Shown: piece by piece, positions 1 to 8,777 of the stretch
Numbering within the stretch: position 1 is the first letter of the stretch
Layout of the letters: every line of letters begins with the position of its first letter
Origin: an uncultured Lachnospiraceae bacterium
Lineage (GTDB): Bacteria > Bacillota > Clostridia > Lachnospirales > Lachnospiraceae
Length of the DNA: 64,000 nt
Reading direction: 5' to 3'
Assembly (NCBI GenBank): GCA_947053345.1
Contig: CAMRSM010000004.1
Location: 1-64,000 of the forward strand
Notes under the pieces: model-generated
Told to the model about the DNA's origin: nothing
The model's input: only the letters and a program-made list of their open reading frames with translations
Database searches by the model: none
Translations under genes and position numbers: made by a program

Positions 1-2
1 AG

Positions 3-134
3 AGGAAAACACTCAATCAGCGGTATCTTGCATTGAAAGAGGAAGTGAAAGAAGCGGAGAAAATCAGAAAGAGCGTTTACAGTATCTTGCGGCAGGAACA
101 GCAACCCCACAGAGCGCAGGATATGGAGCGATAA
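3..134 (+). CDS. C-terminal end of a relaxase/mobilisation protein (partial)
   Basis: The open frame enters from the left edge and ends at TAA 132-134. The 43 visible residues are strongly charged and helical (ending HRAQDMER), like the coiled tail of MobA/MobL-type relaxases of Firmicutes integrative elements, which contain stretches such as YLALKEEVKEAE. The catalytic domain lies outside the window, so the family call rests on resemblance of the tail only. It is followed by an intrinsic terminator at 142-190. I infer that this is the edge of an integrative or mobilisable element; it may equally be a decayed remnant. Confidence 0.5.
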   Translation, partial: RKTLNQRYLALKEEVKEAEKIRKSVYSILRQEQQPHRAQDMER

Positions 135-141
135 CAAGCAA

Positions 142-190
142 GGCGGCGGGATTGTCAACATCTGCCCCGCCGCCCTGTTTTGAACTTTTA
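142..190 (+). terminator. Intrinsic terminator after the relaxase tail; conserved cassette flank
   Basis: The 9-bp perfect stem GGCGGCGGG (142-150) / CCCGCCGCC (166-174) has a 15-nt loop and is followed by a T-rich tract. The segment from the right arm to about 205, including ATTAGACCGATAAA, recurs almost unchanged at 41111-41152. Confidence 0.7.
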
Positions 191-232
191 TTAGACCGAT
201 AAACTGAAATTTTATAACTACATACATATTTC

Positions 233-853
233 TTAAAAGATGATAGACCTTATCTCTTTTAATTGTTCTTCTGATGTACACGCATAAAGTACTTGTGCTG
301 ATGTCTTTTCTCTATGCACACTAATTACCTCATCACTGCTATTTCCATAAAACGTAGGCCACTTTGCAAGATTGTATCGCTTTAGTGTAAATTTTCTCTC
401 AATTTTCTCTATTTGTTGAAATGTACACATGAAACTACCCTTACTGTTGTATGGCAAACAAAACAATGCCTGCCAATAAGCCATTACATACAAAAATTCC
501 TCCAAAGTTTCACTGTCTAATACATCACATACAGAAGCACCATCTGAGTAGCGACGATATACTGGCGGATTGTCTGATTCCATCTTTTCCATATCAATAT
601 ACCAATACAATGGATCGTTCATTGATTTATAAAAGCAAAGGTAGTCACCATAGATTAAAAAATCAAGTTTTCCTGGTGAGCATAAACAATAACCCGTTTG
701 ATTTAAGCCAGGATGTTTTCCTAATTGGCGATAATATTCCACCAAAACAGTTGGCAGTTTACCAAACTTTTTAACCGCCTTTGCAATTACTCCCTTAGAA
801 TAGCCAATATCACCATCAATATGGTATAGCTTTCTAATTTCCATAAAATCCAT
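233..853 (-). CDS. SMI1/KNR4 (SUKH) family immunity-like protein
   Basis: This 206-residue protein resembles the SMI1/KNR4 (SUKH) superfamily. It has an early LPTVLVEYYRQLG helix, a central GDYLCFYKS strand, an NPPVYRRYSDG segment, and a C-terminal ETLEEFLYVMAYWQALF helix in the family order. SUKH proteins are typically immunity proteins that neutralise contact-dependent or polymorphic toxins. No toxin gene is visible beside it. The start at 853 follows AGGAG by 10 nt; a longer frame to 1042 has no ribosome site and would cross the promoter. It is transcribed from 930-958, and the same promoter precedes the gene at 41163-41525. Confidence 0.7.
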   Translation of the reverse strand: MDFMEIRKLYHIDGDIGYSKGVIAKAVKKFGKLPTVLVEYYRQLGKHPGLNQTGYCLCSPGKLDFLIYGDYLCFYKSMNDPLYWYIDMEKMESDNPPVYRRYSDGASVCDVLDSETLEEFLYVMAYWQALFCLPYNSKGSFMCTFQQIEKIERKFTLKRYNLAKWPTFYGNSSDEVISVHREKTSAQVLYACTSEEQLKEIRSIIF

Positions 854-1221
854 AACATTAACACTCCTCTTTCTTAATTTCTTATACACTTTATTATTAA
901 TCCAGATTTGTCGTTTTGTACTGGGGAAAATTATACCATACCCAATTATGAAAAACAATCCGCGTTCTACGTTCGTCCCTTGACCGTCTGGATTTTTGCC
1001 GCTGCCATTTCGCCGCCGAAAACGGGGAACAGGATTTAACAATCCTGCCCCCCGCTTTCGTCCGCTTCATGCCAGGCATTCCCGTATCATCTGTTCCCAA
1101 ATGGAAAAGAGCCGATATCCTTTCCGGTTTCCCGGTCAGAACATCCGCCCTTTTCCAAATCCCAAATACTATATTCCAAAAACCCCTCTAATTAGCATAC
1201 TGTTACCGTCAGCCATGATAT
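854..1221. other. Intergenic region with the immunity-gene promoter and no other gene seen
   Basis: The part nearest 854-1000 carries the promoter of the SUKH gene and matches 41530-41700. From about 1000 to 1221 I see only short overlapping frames with no ribosome site. No clear terminator for the GH3 gene (stop at 1222, reading leftward) is apparent. Confidence 0.5.
930..958 (-). promoter_or_regulatory. Promoter of the SUKH immunity gene
   Basis: On the minus strand TTGTTT (958-953), a 17-nt spacer and TATAAT (935-930) preceded by TGG form a sigma-A promoter with an extended -10. The same promoter with near-identical flanks lies at 41572-41600. Confidence 0.75.
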
Positions 1222-3390
1222 TTAAACTGTCTCAACCACCGCGCGCTCCCCACATTTCACTGTGAAAACCTGCGGCTTGCTCCCGGTCAGCGCGATGCTG
1301 CGCGCATCCGGCTGGCAGATGCCGACATAAATCTCATACTCGCCCGGAAAGATCAACTTTTCGCCCTCCTCCGTAAACAGGCCGAACGCCCTCATATCAA
1401 GCGTGATCTCCGTCTGTTTTGTCTCTCCTGCCGCCAACCTCAGTTTACGCAAGCCCTTAAGCTGGTAATTCGGCGCGCCCGGAACATCCTTCGCTTTCAC
1501 ATATACCTGTACCGTTTCCGCACCGTCATACGCACCGGCATTCGTGAGGGCTGCCTTTACCTTCACGGTGCTGTCCGCTGTCAGGACATCCGCAGCCTCG
1601 ATTCCCGCACTACATTCAAACTTCGTATAGCTCAACCCGTAACCGAACGGATAAAGCGCCTCATTCTCCATATAACGGTACGTGCGGTTCTTCATGGAAT
1701 AATCCGTGAATTCCGGCAACTCCTCGCTCGTGCGGTAGAAGGTCACCGGAAGCTTGCCCTCCGGTGAGAATTTCCCGAAGATCATCTGGGCAATGGCACG
1801 TCCGCCCTGTGCACCCGGATACCAGCCCTGTACGATCGCCGGGACATTTTTCTCCCCGTCTGCCCATGTGACCGCAAGCGCCGAACCGGAGAGCAGCACA
1901 AGGATGACAGGCTTGCCGCATGCAGCCACCGTTTCAAGCAACTGTTGCTGCTTTCCCGGAAGATTCAGCGAGTTTTTGTCTCCACTGCCGAACTCATTCC
2001 CGGCATCCCCCTCCTCACCCTCGATTGTCGCGTCCAGGCCGAGGCACATAACAACTACATCGGAGGCATCCGCCACCGCCTTAGCTTCCGCCAGACGGTC
2101 GTCCGCCTGTGCCAGCCCGGAGATGCGGTCTCTGTACAGATGGCAGCCTTCGGAGTAAAATACACGTATATCATCCCCTGCCGCCTCACGGATTCCTTCC
2201 AATACCGTAACATATTCCGAAGCGGTTCCCTCATAATTCCCAACGAGAGCTGCGCGGCTGTTCGCATTCGGTCCGATCACGCCAATGCTTTTAATCTTAT
2301 CTTTGCCAAGCGGCAGGAAGCCTTCTTGGTTTTTCAACAGGGTCAGGCAGCGCTTCGCCGCCGTAAGGTTGACCGCCCGGTGCTCCGCACAGTCACACAC
2401 CTCGTAAGGGATGTCGCGGTATGGCATCTCGCGGTCAAAAAGCCCCAGCTTCATGCGCGTCGTCATCAGGCGGGTCACCGCACCGTCAATTGTTTCTTCC
2501 TTAACCATGCCGTCACGGACTGCCTGAAGCAGGTTGGCAAACATATTGCCGCAGTTTAAGTCACAGCCATTATTCATTGCTAACGACACGGACTCGACCG
2601 GTGTCTTTGTAACCATATGGAACTCATGAAAATCCTTGATTGCCCAGCAGTCAGAGGTGACGTGCCCGGTAAAGCCCCAGGTCTTGCGCAAAATATCAAC
2701 AAGCAACGTCTCACTCCCACAGCACGGCTCACCGTTCGTGCGGTTGTAAGCTCCCATGACAACCTCGACATTTGCCTCCTTCACACAGGCTTTGAATGCC
2801 GGAAGATAAGTTTCATACATATCCTGTTTCGTCGCAACTGCGTTAAAGCTGTGGCGGATTCCTTCCGGACCCGAATGCACGGCAAAATGCTTCGCGCACG
2901 CCGCTGCTTTCAGATATTTCCCGTCATGCCCCTGAATTCCGGCGATAAACCGCACGCCAAGGCGCGAGGTCAGATATGGATCCTCCCCGTACGTCTCATG
3001 CCCGCGCCCCCAGCGCGGATCGCGGAAAATATTCACGTTTGGCGACCAGAAGGTTAAACCCTTATAAATATCGTAGTCACTGTACTTTTGCTGTGCATTA
3101 AATTTAGCGCGCCCCTCAGTCGAGATGACATCTGCCACTTCCTCCATGAAATCCTCGTCGAAAATAGCAGCCAGGCCGATCGCCTGCGGGAAAACGGTCG
3201 CCACACCTGCCCGTGCCACGCCGTGCAGGGCTTCGTTCCAGTAGTTGTACGCCTTTATCCCGAGGCGCTTGATCTCCCTTGCCCCATGCAATGTCTGGAA
3301 TACCTTTTCTTCCAATGTCATCTCGGCAACGAGCGCCTTCGCCCTCTCCTCAAACGGAAGGCTCTCATCCAAATATGCCTGATCCCCCAT
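1222..3390 (-). CDS. GH3 glycoside hydrolase (beta-xylosidase/beta-glucosidase type)
   Basis: The 722-residue protein has the GH3 layout: an N-terminal TIM barrel, an alpha/beta sandwich, and a C-terminal fibronectin III-like domain (about residues 610-700). KHFAVHSGPEG (167-177) and TSDCWAI are visible, and D247 in the latter is the expected nucleophile. There is no signal peptide, so it should be cytoplasmic and hydrolyse imported oligosaccharides from their non-reducing ends. The start at 3390 follows AGGAGGAGAAGGAG; the longer frame to 3516 has no good site. It lies downstream of the GH10 xylanase gene and the xylan transporters, so xylo-oligosaccharide hydrolysis is the likely role. Beta-glucosidase activity cannot be excluded. 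Confidence 0.9.
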   Translation of the reverse strand: MGDQAYLDESLPFEERAKALVAEMTLEEKVFQTLHGAREIKRLGIKAYNYWNEALHGVARAGVATVFPQAIGLAAIFDEDFMEEVADVISTEGRAKFNAQQKYSDYDIYKGLTFWSPNVNIFRDPRWGRGHETYGEDPYLTSRLGVRFIAGIQGHDGKYLKAAACAKHFAVHSGPEGIRHSFNAVATKQDMYETYLPAFKACVKEANVEVVMGAYNRTNGEPCCGSETLLVDILRKTWGFTGHVTSDCWAIKDFHEFHMVTKTPVESVSLAMNNGCDLNCGNMFANLLQAVRDGMVKEETIDGAVTRLMTTRMKLGLFDREMPYRDIPYEVCDCAEHRAVNLTAAKRCLTLLKNQEGFLPLGKDKIKSIGVIGPNANSRAALVGNYEGTASEYVTVLEGIREAAGDDIRVFYSEGCHLYRDRISGLAQADDRLAEAKAVADASDVVVMCLGLDATIEGEEGDAGNEFGSGDKNSLNLPGKQQQLLETVAACGKPVILVLLSGSALAVTWADGEKNVPAIVQGWYPGAQGGRAIAQMIFGKFSPEGKLPVTFYRTSEELPEFTDYSMKNRTYRYMENEALYPFGYGLSYTKFECSAGIEAADVLTADSTVKVKAALTNAGAYDGAETVQVYVKAKDVPGAPNYQLKGLRKLRLAAGETKQTEITLDMRAFGLFTEEGEKLIFPGEYEIYVGICQPDARSIALTGSKPQVFTVKCGERAVVETV

Positions 3391-3561
3391 GCTCCTTCTC
3401 CTCCTCGCACATGTTTTGCAGTGATTTTGTCTGCGGGCTGCCATCATACCGCAAAGACCGGTCTTCCCCTGCCGTCCCGCAGCCATTGCCCCACCAAAAA
3501 ATATCCTTGTCTTCACATGCCGGCTTCCGCGGCTTAAAACTTGGAACGGAAAGAATGTCCC

Positions 3562-4890
3562 TTAAAACAACGGGATCCCGTCATCCAATATAACCCCCCA
3601 GAATGCCGGCTTTGTCTCAAGTACCCTGTTAAACAAAAGCGGATAACGCTTCCCGTCCTTGTTCAGCCACGAACCGTCGTCCGTCAGCCCCCAGAATGTC
3701 ACGTTCGTGATATTGGCGGCACCCGAATCCACAAGGTTTTTAAAGGTCGTGAACAACCGCTTATAGCGGGTGCCTTCCTTCAAAAAATCTTCCTCCGTAT
3801 CGGAATCCAAGCTGATGTCAAGCTCCGTGATCTGAACCTCAAGCCCGGTCTCCCCAAATTTGCGGATTGTCTCCTCATAATCGAGCAGTGACGGCGAACT
3901 CATGCCGATATGGCTCTGCATACCGATACCGTCGATATTGCCCTGCTCCTTGATCTTATTTACAAGATTTAAAATAGCGATCCGTTTCTGCGTATCATAG
4001 GTATTAAAATCATTGTAGAACAGCTTCTGTTCCGCATCCGCGTATTTTCTCGCATACTCAAATGCCTTCTCGACAAAATCCGGTCCGATCGTCTGATACC
4101 AGAAGCTATCGCTCATGCGCATCCCGTCCTCGCCGCCGTCCCCCGGCGCGATCGCCTCGTTGACCACATCCCAGGCATATACCACACCCGGATAGGTCGT
4201 ATTGACATATTCCATCACCAATCGGATGTAATTCTCCATACGTTCAAGCATCACTTCGCGCGTCGCAAAGACTGCGTCCGGCTTGTTGGAATACCCCTCC
4301 ATAAAGAACCAGTCCGGTGTCTGGCTGTGCCATACAAGCGTATGCCCGCGCATCTTGATCCCGTTGTCCATACAGAATTGAAGCATCGCATCGCAGCTGC
4401 CAAACTTAAGTACCGGGCAGGTTTCCGTGCCCTCCGACATAGTCGCCGTCCGGTCAAGCAGCGCATCCGGCTTCATCTCATTGCCGCAGGTCATACTGTT
4501 CGCCTGCTGTATAATAAGCTCCCCTTTTAGCTCGTTGAGTAATTCTCCCTTTGTAATCGCGATCCCGATCGAGAAATAGTCCTTCCAGTATTCGTACATA
4601 CTCGGAAGCTCCTCGTCGATCGACGATATGTAAAAATCCGTGCGAACCTCTTTCGCCGGCTCGGTCGGCTCCGGCGTAGTCTGTGCGTCCTGTATCGGTT
4701 CCGCGGCTTCCTGCGTCGGCGCGGCTTCCCCGGTCACATCCGCCCCGGATATAGTCGGCTGCACTTCCTGTGTCGGCTGTGCATTCCCCTCTTTGTCCTT
4801 GTCACCGCAGCCCGCAGCTCCACACAGCATCACGCCCGCCAACAGCAATGCTGAGCCCCTTCTCAACCATCTCAAACTGTCCCGCAGCAT
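3562..4890 (-). CDS. GH10 endo-1,4-beta-xylanase, lipoprotein
   Basis: This is a secreted endoxylanase anchored as a lipoprotein. The signal region ends in a lipobox with Cys28, followed by a Thr/Pro/Glu-rich linker (about 30-85) and a single GH10 barrel (about 100-440). The acid/base Glu245 lies in WDVVNEA and the nucleophile Glu356 in QITELDI; the GHTLVWHSQTP strand is also typical. The start at 4890 has AGGAGGAG upstream. It should cut xylan backbones at the cell surface and feed the adjacent ABC transporters. It shares a transcript with the GH3 gene from the promoter at 4989-5017 and is separated from the binding-protein gene by a strong terminator. Confidence 0.93.
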   Translation of the reverse strand: MLRDSLRWLRRGSALLLAGVMLCGAAGCGDKDKEGNAQPTQEVQPTISGADVTGEAAPTQEAAEPIQDAQTTPEPTEPAKEVRTDFYISSIDEELPSMYEYWKDYFSIGIAITKGELLNELKGELIIQQANSMTCGNEMKPDALLDRTATMSEGTETCPVLKFGSCDAMLQFCMDNGIKMRGHTLVWHSQTPDWFFMEGYSNKPDAVFATREVMLERMENYIRLVMEYVNTTYPGVVYAWDVVNEAIAPGDGGEDGMRMSDSFWYQTIGPDFVEKAFEYARKYADAEQKLFYNDFNTYDTQKRIAILNLVNKIKEQGNIDGIGMQSHIGMSSPSLLDYEETIRKFGETGLEVQITELDISLDSDTEEDFLKEGTRYKRLFTTFKNLVDSGAANITNVTFWGLTDDGSWLNKDGKRYPLLFNRVLETKPAFWGVILDDGIPLF

Positions 4891-4988
4891 ATCTTCTCCT
4901 CCTTGCCAGTGAATAAAAGCATATCGGTACCCCCAACCGCATGTACCCAAACCATTGACCCTATTTTCCGAAAACCTTTTCGTAATAC

Positions 4989-5017
4989 ATTATAACAACC
5001 CGGCAGACTTTTTTCAA
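4989..5017 (-). promoter_or_regulatory. Promoter of the GH10-GH3 transcript
   Basis: TTGAAA (5017-5012), a 17-nt spacer and TATAAT (4994-4989) with an upstream TGT form an extended -10 promoter. It lies about 100 nt before the xylanase start and just past the terminator at 5064-5126, so the two hydrolases can be expressed independently of the transporter genes. Confidence 0.75.
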
Positions 5018-5063
5018 CATACAGTTCTCCACCCATCCGGAAAGGGTGAACTGCGGTTCACCG

Positions 5064-5126
5064 CAAAAAACGCAGCCTTCTTGCGGGGAGCGGCACGCTG
5101 CCGCCCTCCCGCAGGAACCGCTGCGT
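5064..5126 (-). terminator. Intrinsic terminator between binding protein and xylanase
   Basis: Read leftward, the transcript forms a long GC-rich hairpin (outer arms ACGCAG/CTGCGT, 5121-5126 and 5070-5075, with inner GC blocks) followed by a run of six U (5070-5065). A second small hairpin, GGTGAAC/GTTCACC (5045-5062), follows at once. Confidence 0.75.
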
Positions 5127-5182
5127 CTCTTTATACATTTGCTATGTCATCTTTCGTTCCGCATCTGTCTGTTCTTCTGGTA

Positions 5183-6625
5183 TTACTTATTGTTGGAGTC
5201 GTCGATCGCCATCTGCCAAGCGTTGGCAACTTCCTCGATCTTCTCTGCCGGCGTGTTGTGTAAGCCGTATACATTGTAGATGATATCGCCGTAGTTCGCG
5301 CCGTATACCATCGGCATATGCCAAACAACACCCCTGCCTTCCTCATACATCAGGGTCAGGGTCTCATCAACCGCACGCTCGTCACGGAAGTTCTCGTATA
5401 CGGTCGTCTTCCAGTCATCGTCTGCCTCGTAGCCCGGAGTCGGGTTGGTGTAGAGGTTGTAAGCAAAGGCAATCTTGTTTGCAGTCTCAGTATCCATGCA
5501 GACCGGCATGACAACAACGTTATCCGCAAAGACTGTCGTGCTCTGACCCTTCGGACCTGCCGGAGCCATTACGTAACCGAAATCATCGTCCATATCCGCC
5601 CAAAAGCTTACCTTGTGCTCTTCCGCAAAGGTCATAGCTACCTTAGCGTCATGGAATGCCGGGATGAACCAATCCCACTCGGAATCTTCCGGTGCCGGCA
5701 TCTCATACTTATTCTCGATCAGTTTTACACCAAACTGCATTGCCTCAAGGAACTCCGGCGTATTGGTCGCATTGTAATACTTGCCGTCCGCATCGCGGCC
5801 GATAAATTCGGCATTGTTGCAGGCTACGAGTGCTTTAAACAAGTCGATGGAGAAGCTTGCCATCGCGTAGGTATCCGGAATACCGTCACTGTTCGTATCA
5901 CGCGTCAGCTTCGCGCAGAGGTCCTCGAACTTCTCCCAGGTCCACTCGCCGCTTGCCTGCAGGTCATACGGAAGATCCGGGTCAAGACCCGCGTCCTCAA
6001 AGAGACGTTTGTTCCAGAAAACGCCGACTCTCCACTCCGGCTTACCGGAAGCCATACCATAGATATGCTCTCCCTGTGTCATCTGGTCAATAACGGCAGC
6101 ATTCCACTTGCTCTCCGAAAAATCGAAGCACTCCAGCGTCGCAAGATCGTAGAAAAGGTTATTTGCGAGCGGCTTCGCTATGAATCCCTGATCCATCATG
6201 AACAGCTGGCCTAACGGGGCATTTGCCATCGTGGAAACTACGAAGCTCTCCTGATGGTCATCCCAGCCGCCGATGGCGATCTGCTTGATCGTGAAATTAT
6301 ACTTCGCCTGGATCTCCTTGCGGTAATCGCGTGTTGCCTGCTCCTGCTCCGTCTTTGCTTCCCCTTCCTCACCGGAGGACCACCAGTCCGCAACGATGAT
6401 CTCAAGCCCGCCGAGATCCTTATACTTCTCCGGAACCTCGGTCGGTGCCGGAGTCGGGTCGGTCGGCTCCACCGAATCATCACCCGTATTGCCAGCCTCC
6501 TGGGTCGGCTTTGGTGCGTCGGTCGGATCTGCACTTGCCTCATCCTCTCCTCCGCAGGCTGCCATGCTTGCCGTCATGGCAAGCGACATCATAATTGCTG
6601 CTAATTTCTGTCCTTTCTTTTTCAA
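5183..6625 (-). CDS. ABC transporter substrate-binding lipoprotein (CUT1, sugar)
   Basis: The 480-residue lipoprotein receptor is of the extracellular solute-binding protein family 1. I start it at TTG 6625, 8 nt after GGAGG, giving (M)KKKGQKLAAIM and a lipobox ending in MAACGG, exactly a lipoprotein signal; frames starting further upstream bury this signal. An Asp/Pro/Thr-rich linker precedes the binding domain, which has LGGLEIIVADWW at its start and repeated Trp/Tyr-rich sugar-contact segments. It probably delivers xylo-oligosaccharides to the permeases encoded at 6878-8777. It has its own promoter (6788-6816) and a strong terminator, as expected for a binding protein needed in excess. Confidence 0.88.
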   Translation of the reverse strand: MKKKGQKLAAIMMSLAMTASMAACGGEDEASADPTDAPKPTQEAGNTGDDSVEPTDPTPAPTEVPEKYKDLGGLEIIVADWWSSGEEGEAKTEQEQATRDYRKEIQAKYNFTIKQIAIGGWDDHQESFVVSTMANAPLGQLFMMDQGFIAKPLANNLFYDLATLECFDFSESKWNAAVIDQMTQGEHIYGMASGKPEWRVGVFWNKRLFEDAGLDPDLPYDLQASGEWTWEKFEDLCAKLTRDTNSDGIPDTYAMASFSIDLFKALVACNNAEFIGRDADGKYYNATNTPEFLEAMQFGVKLIENKYEMPAPEDSEWDWFIPAFHDAKVAMTFAEEHKVSFWADMDDDFGYVMAPAGPKGQSTTVFADNVVVMPVCMDTETANKIAFAYNLYTNPTPGYEADDDWKTTVYENFRDERAVDETLTLMYEEGRGVVWHMPMVYGANYGDIIYNVYGLHNTPAEKIEEVANAWQMAIDDSNNK

Positions 6626-6787
6626 TGCTGCTACCTCCTTTTTTAGTCCCGCCACCTTCTTCCCCGTACAACATTTCCGCAGGATGTACGTCTGCGATAT
6701 CCCATCCACGGCAATATTTTATGTACGAAAGGGAAGCGTGAGGCTTTATTGCGATAAACGGACTACCCGTCTATTCACGATATAATG

Positions 6788-6816
6788 ATTATACCACATC
6801 CCCCTTTATTTTTCTA
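6788..6816 (-). promoter_or_regulatory. Internal promoter for the binding-protein gene
   Basis: TAGAAA (6816-6811), a 17-nt spacer and TATAAT (6793-6788) with TGG before it form an extended -10 promoter. A 7-bp hairpin, AAGGCGC/GCGCCTT (6832-6852), lies just upstream and may reduce read-through from the permease genes, but it lacks a clean U-tract. Confidence 0.6.
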
Positions 6817-6877
6817 GGGGAAACTCGTTCCAAGGCGCAAAAACCGCGCCTTTACAAACTCCGGTCCGAATGCTTTT

Positions 6878-7882
6878 TTACATCTTGATACCACTCTGGC
6901 TAAGGCTCTCCACAAAGCCCTTCTGCGCAACCAGATAGATGATCAGAAGTGGGATGATCGTCATGAGAAGTCCTGTGGCGATCATTGCCTGCTCATATGC
7001 GGAGGATGGCATAACGCCAACCCCGTGAAGGGATGCGTACCAGTCGCTCAACCGCCCGGTCAGACCGGTCAGCGCTTTCGGCAGCAATTTCACCCTGCCC
7101 AAAAACAGCCTTGCATAGTAAGAATCCGTCCACTGCCATACATATGCGAACAAAAAGCACGAGGTCAGGATCGGCTTTGCGTCCGGCAGCATGATGCGGA
7201 TAAATGTCTTGAGCTTACCGCAGCCGTCCACATACGCTGCTTCCTCAAGCTCCTTCGGGATATTGCGGAAAAACTGCCGGATCAGGTAAATGTAGAGCCC
7301 GCTCTTTAAGCCCATACAGCCCATACACATCATAATGTACGGTGCCATCGAGTTCTGCAGGTTCAGCGTCTTCCCTGTGATGGCTTTAAAAATACCAAAC
7401 ACATCAAAGAACGAGAAATGCAGGTACAACGATGACGAGATCGTCTGCGGCGGTACAAGGATGGAAATCATGACACACGCAAACCAGAAATTCTTAAGCG
7501 GGAACTTGTAGCGCGCAAAACCATAACCGACCAGCGTACATGCCGCAACTTGGATCACACTGACCAAAAGCGCTACAAATACCGTATTCTTCAGGCAGAC
7601 CCAGTACTCCAAAAGTTCGTTCGTCAGCTTGTAGTTGGCTGTTGTGAAATTCCGCGGTATACTGATGATCGTCGCATCATACAGATCCTGTTCCTCCATG
7701 AAGCTGATGGAGATCTTGTTCAACAGCGGCTGTATGATCAAAAAGCACAAACCGAACAGAAGAATGGCTCTTGCGATCTTGTAGAGGCCGGAAGCGGCGG
7801 TCTTCTTTAATAAATAACCACCTGATTTCCGGTTTCTTTCCCAGAATTTATCCCTTTCAATTTTTGCACTCGCCCTACTCAT
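6878..7882 (-). CDS. Carbohydrate ABC transporter permease (MalG/LacG type)
   Basis: This is an inner-membrane permease of the CUT1 family with about six membrane segments. The cytoplasmic EAA loop ELEEAAYVDGCGKLKTFIR, which docks the ATPase, is clear, and the C-terminus LSQSGIKM is typical of MalG-like subunits. The start at 7882 (MSRASAKIE) follows AAGGAAGG; the first eight bases overlap the end of the partner permease gene, so translation is coupled. The N-terminus is longer than usual, with a charged ~30-residue cytoplasmic segment. No ATPase gene is present in the locus; CUT1 systems commonly share an MsmK/UgpC-type ATPase encoded elsewhere. Confidence 0.9.
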   Translation of the reverse strand: MSRASAKIERDKFWERNRKSGGYLLKKTAASGLYKIARAILLFGLCFLIIQPLLNKISISFMEEQDLYDATIISIPRNFTTANYKLTNELLEYWVCLKNTVFVALLVSVIQVAACTLVGYGFARYKFPLKNFWFACVMISILVPPQTISSSLYLHFSFFDVFGIFKAITGKTLNLQNSMAPYIMMCMGCMGLKSGLYIYLIRQFFRNIPKELEEAAYVDGCGKLKTFIRIMLPDAKPILTSCFLFAYVWQWTDSYYARLFLGRVKLLPKALTGLTGRLSDWYASLHGVGVMPSSAYEQAMIATGLLMTIIPLLIIYLVAQKGFVESLSQSGIKM

Positions 7883-8777
7883 AATAGTATACCTTCCTTG
7901 ATAGAATGAAAGAAACAACAGCTATGATCGCCATGACGCACAAGAAATAACTCCATGCCATCGCGGAGGAAAATCCGTAGTCCATCTGAGGCGACATCGT
8001 CTTGTTGATCTTCTCCATAACCTCATTATCTGTTCGAATAAGGAAGTCAATGATCGAGTAAACAACATTTACCAGGATCAGGGAGCTTACCATAGGGAAT
8101 GTAATCTTCCAGAAGCTTTCCCATGCCGTACAGCCCTCAATCTTCGCCGCCTCGTACATACTTGCCGAGACGGTCTGCAGCCCGGAAAGGAAAATGATGA
8201 TCTGGATACCGGCTGCAATCGCGATATCGTAGACACTGTCCAAAATATCAAACACATAGCCGAAGAACTTTGAACCCATGCCGCCGGTATCAAGGATGCT
8301 CTGCAGGGTCGTCGTGATACTGGAATTGTTGCTGGATTCCCTCACAAGATCCTCCATACCCTGCAGGAGGGTATTGTTATACTCCAGACCTACGATAACA
8401 CCGGACGAAAGGATGACCGGGAGGAAGAAGATCGCGCGCACGACCCCCCTGCCCTTGAAGTCCTGGTTCAGCAGCAACGCAACGAAAAAGCTGAATACCA
8501 GCGTTGCCGGAACCTTGTACGCCATCCCCGAAATGGATTCCGTCAGCAGGCGGTTGAACTCCGGATCAAGCGTGAACGCTTTCTTGTAGTTGTTGATCCC
8601 GATGAACCTCATCGTAAAACCGCCGCTTCCGACCGTAACCTCGGAAAAACTCATCCGGATCGACTCGATCAGCGGATATCCGAGAAATGCGATGAATCCG
8701 ATGATAAATGGAAGAATAAAGAGGTAACCGGCAATTGCATTCTTCTGTGCCAATGTTTTCTTTTTTTTCGGTTTCAT
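7875..8777 (-). CDS. Carbohydrate ABC transporter permease (MalF/UgpA type)
   Basis: This 300-residue membrane protein has about six helices and the EAA loop MYEAAKIEGCTAWESFWKI, which marks it as a CUT1 permease. It pairs with the product of 6878-7882 and most probably with the lipoprotein at 5183-6625. The ATG at 8777 directly abuts the stop codon of the DUF5696 gene with no intervening base. The periplasmic-side loop between helices 3 and 4 (about residues 120-165) is long and Ser/Asn-rich. Confidence 0.9.
   Translation of the reverse strand: MKPKKKKTLAQKNAIAGYLFILPFIIGFIAFLGYPLIESIRMSFSEVTVGSGGFTMRFIGINNYKKAFTLDPEFNRLLTESISGMAYKVPATLVFSFFVALLLNQDFKGRGVVRAIFFLPVILSSGVIVGLEYNNTLLQGMEDLVRESSNNSSITTTLQSILDTGGMGSKFFGYVFDILDSVYDIAIAAGIQIIIFLSGLQTVSASMYEAAKIEGCTAWESFWKITFPMVSSLILVNVVYSIIDFLIRTDNEVMEKINKTMSPQMDYGFSSAMAWSYFLCVMAIIAVVSFILSRKVYYYE

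Noticed and set aside
1945-2559. 204-codon plus-strand ORF
   Set aside because: Antisense to the GH3 gene, with no ribosome site and an atypical composition.
3391-3516. N-terminal extension of the GH3 protein
   Set aside because: The added residues are basic and unlike GH3 starts, while ATG 3390 has a strong ribosome site.
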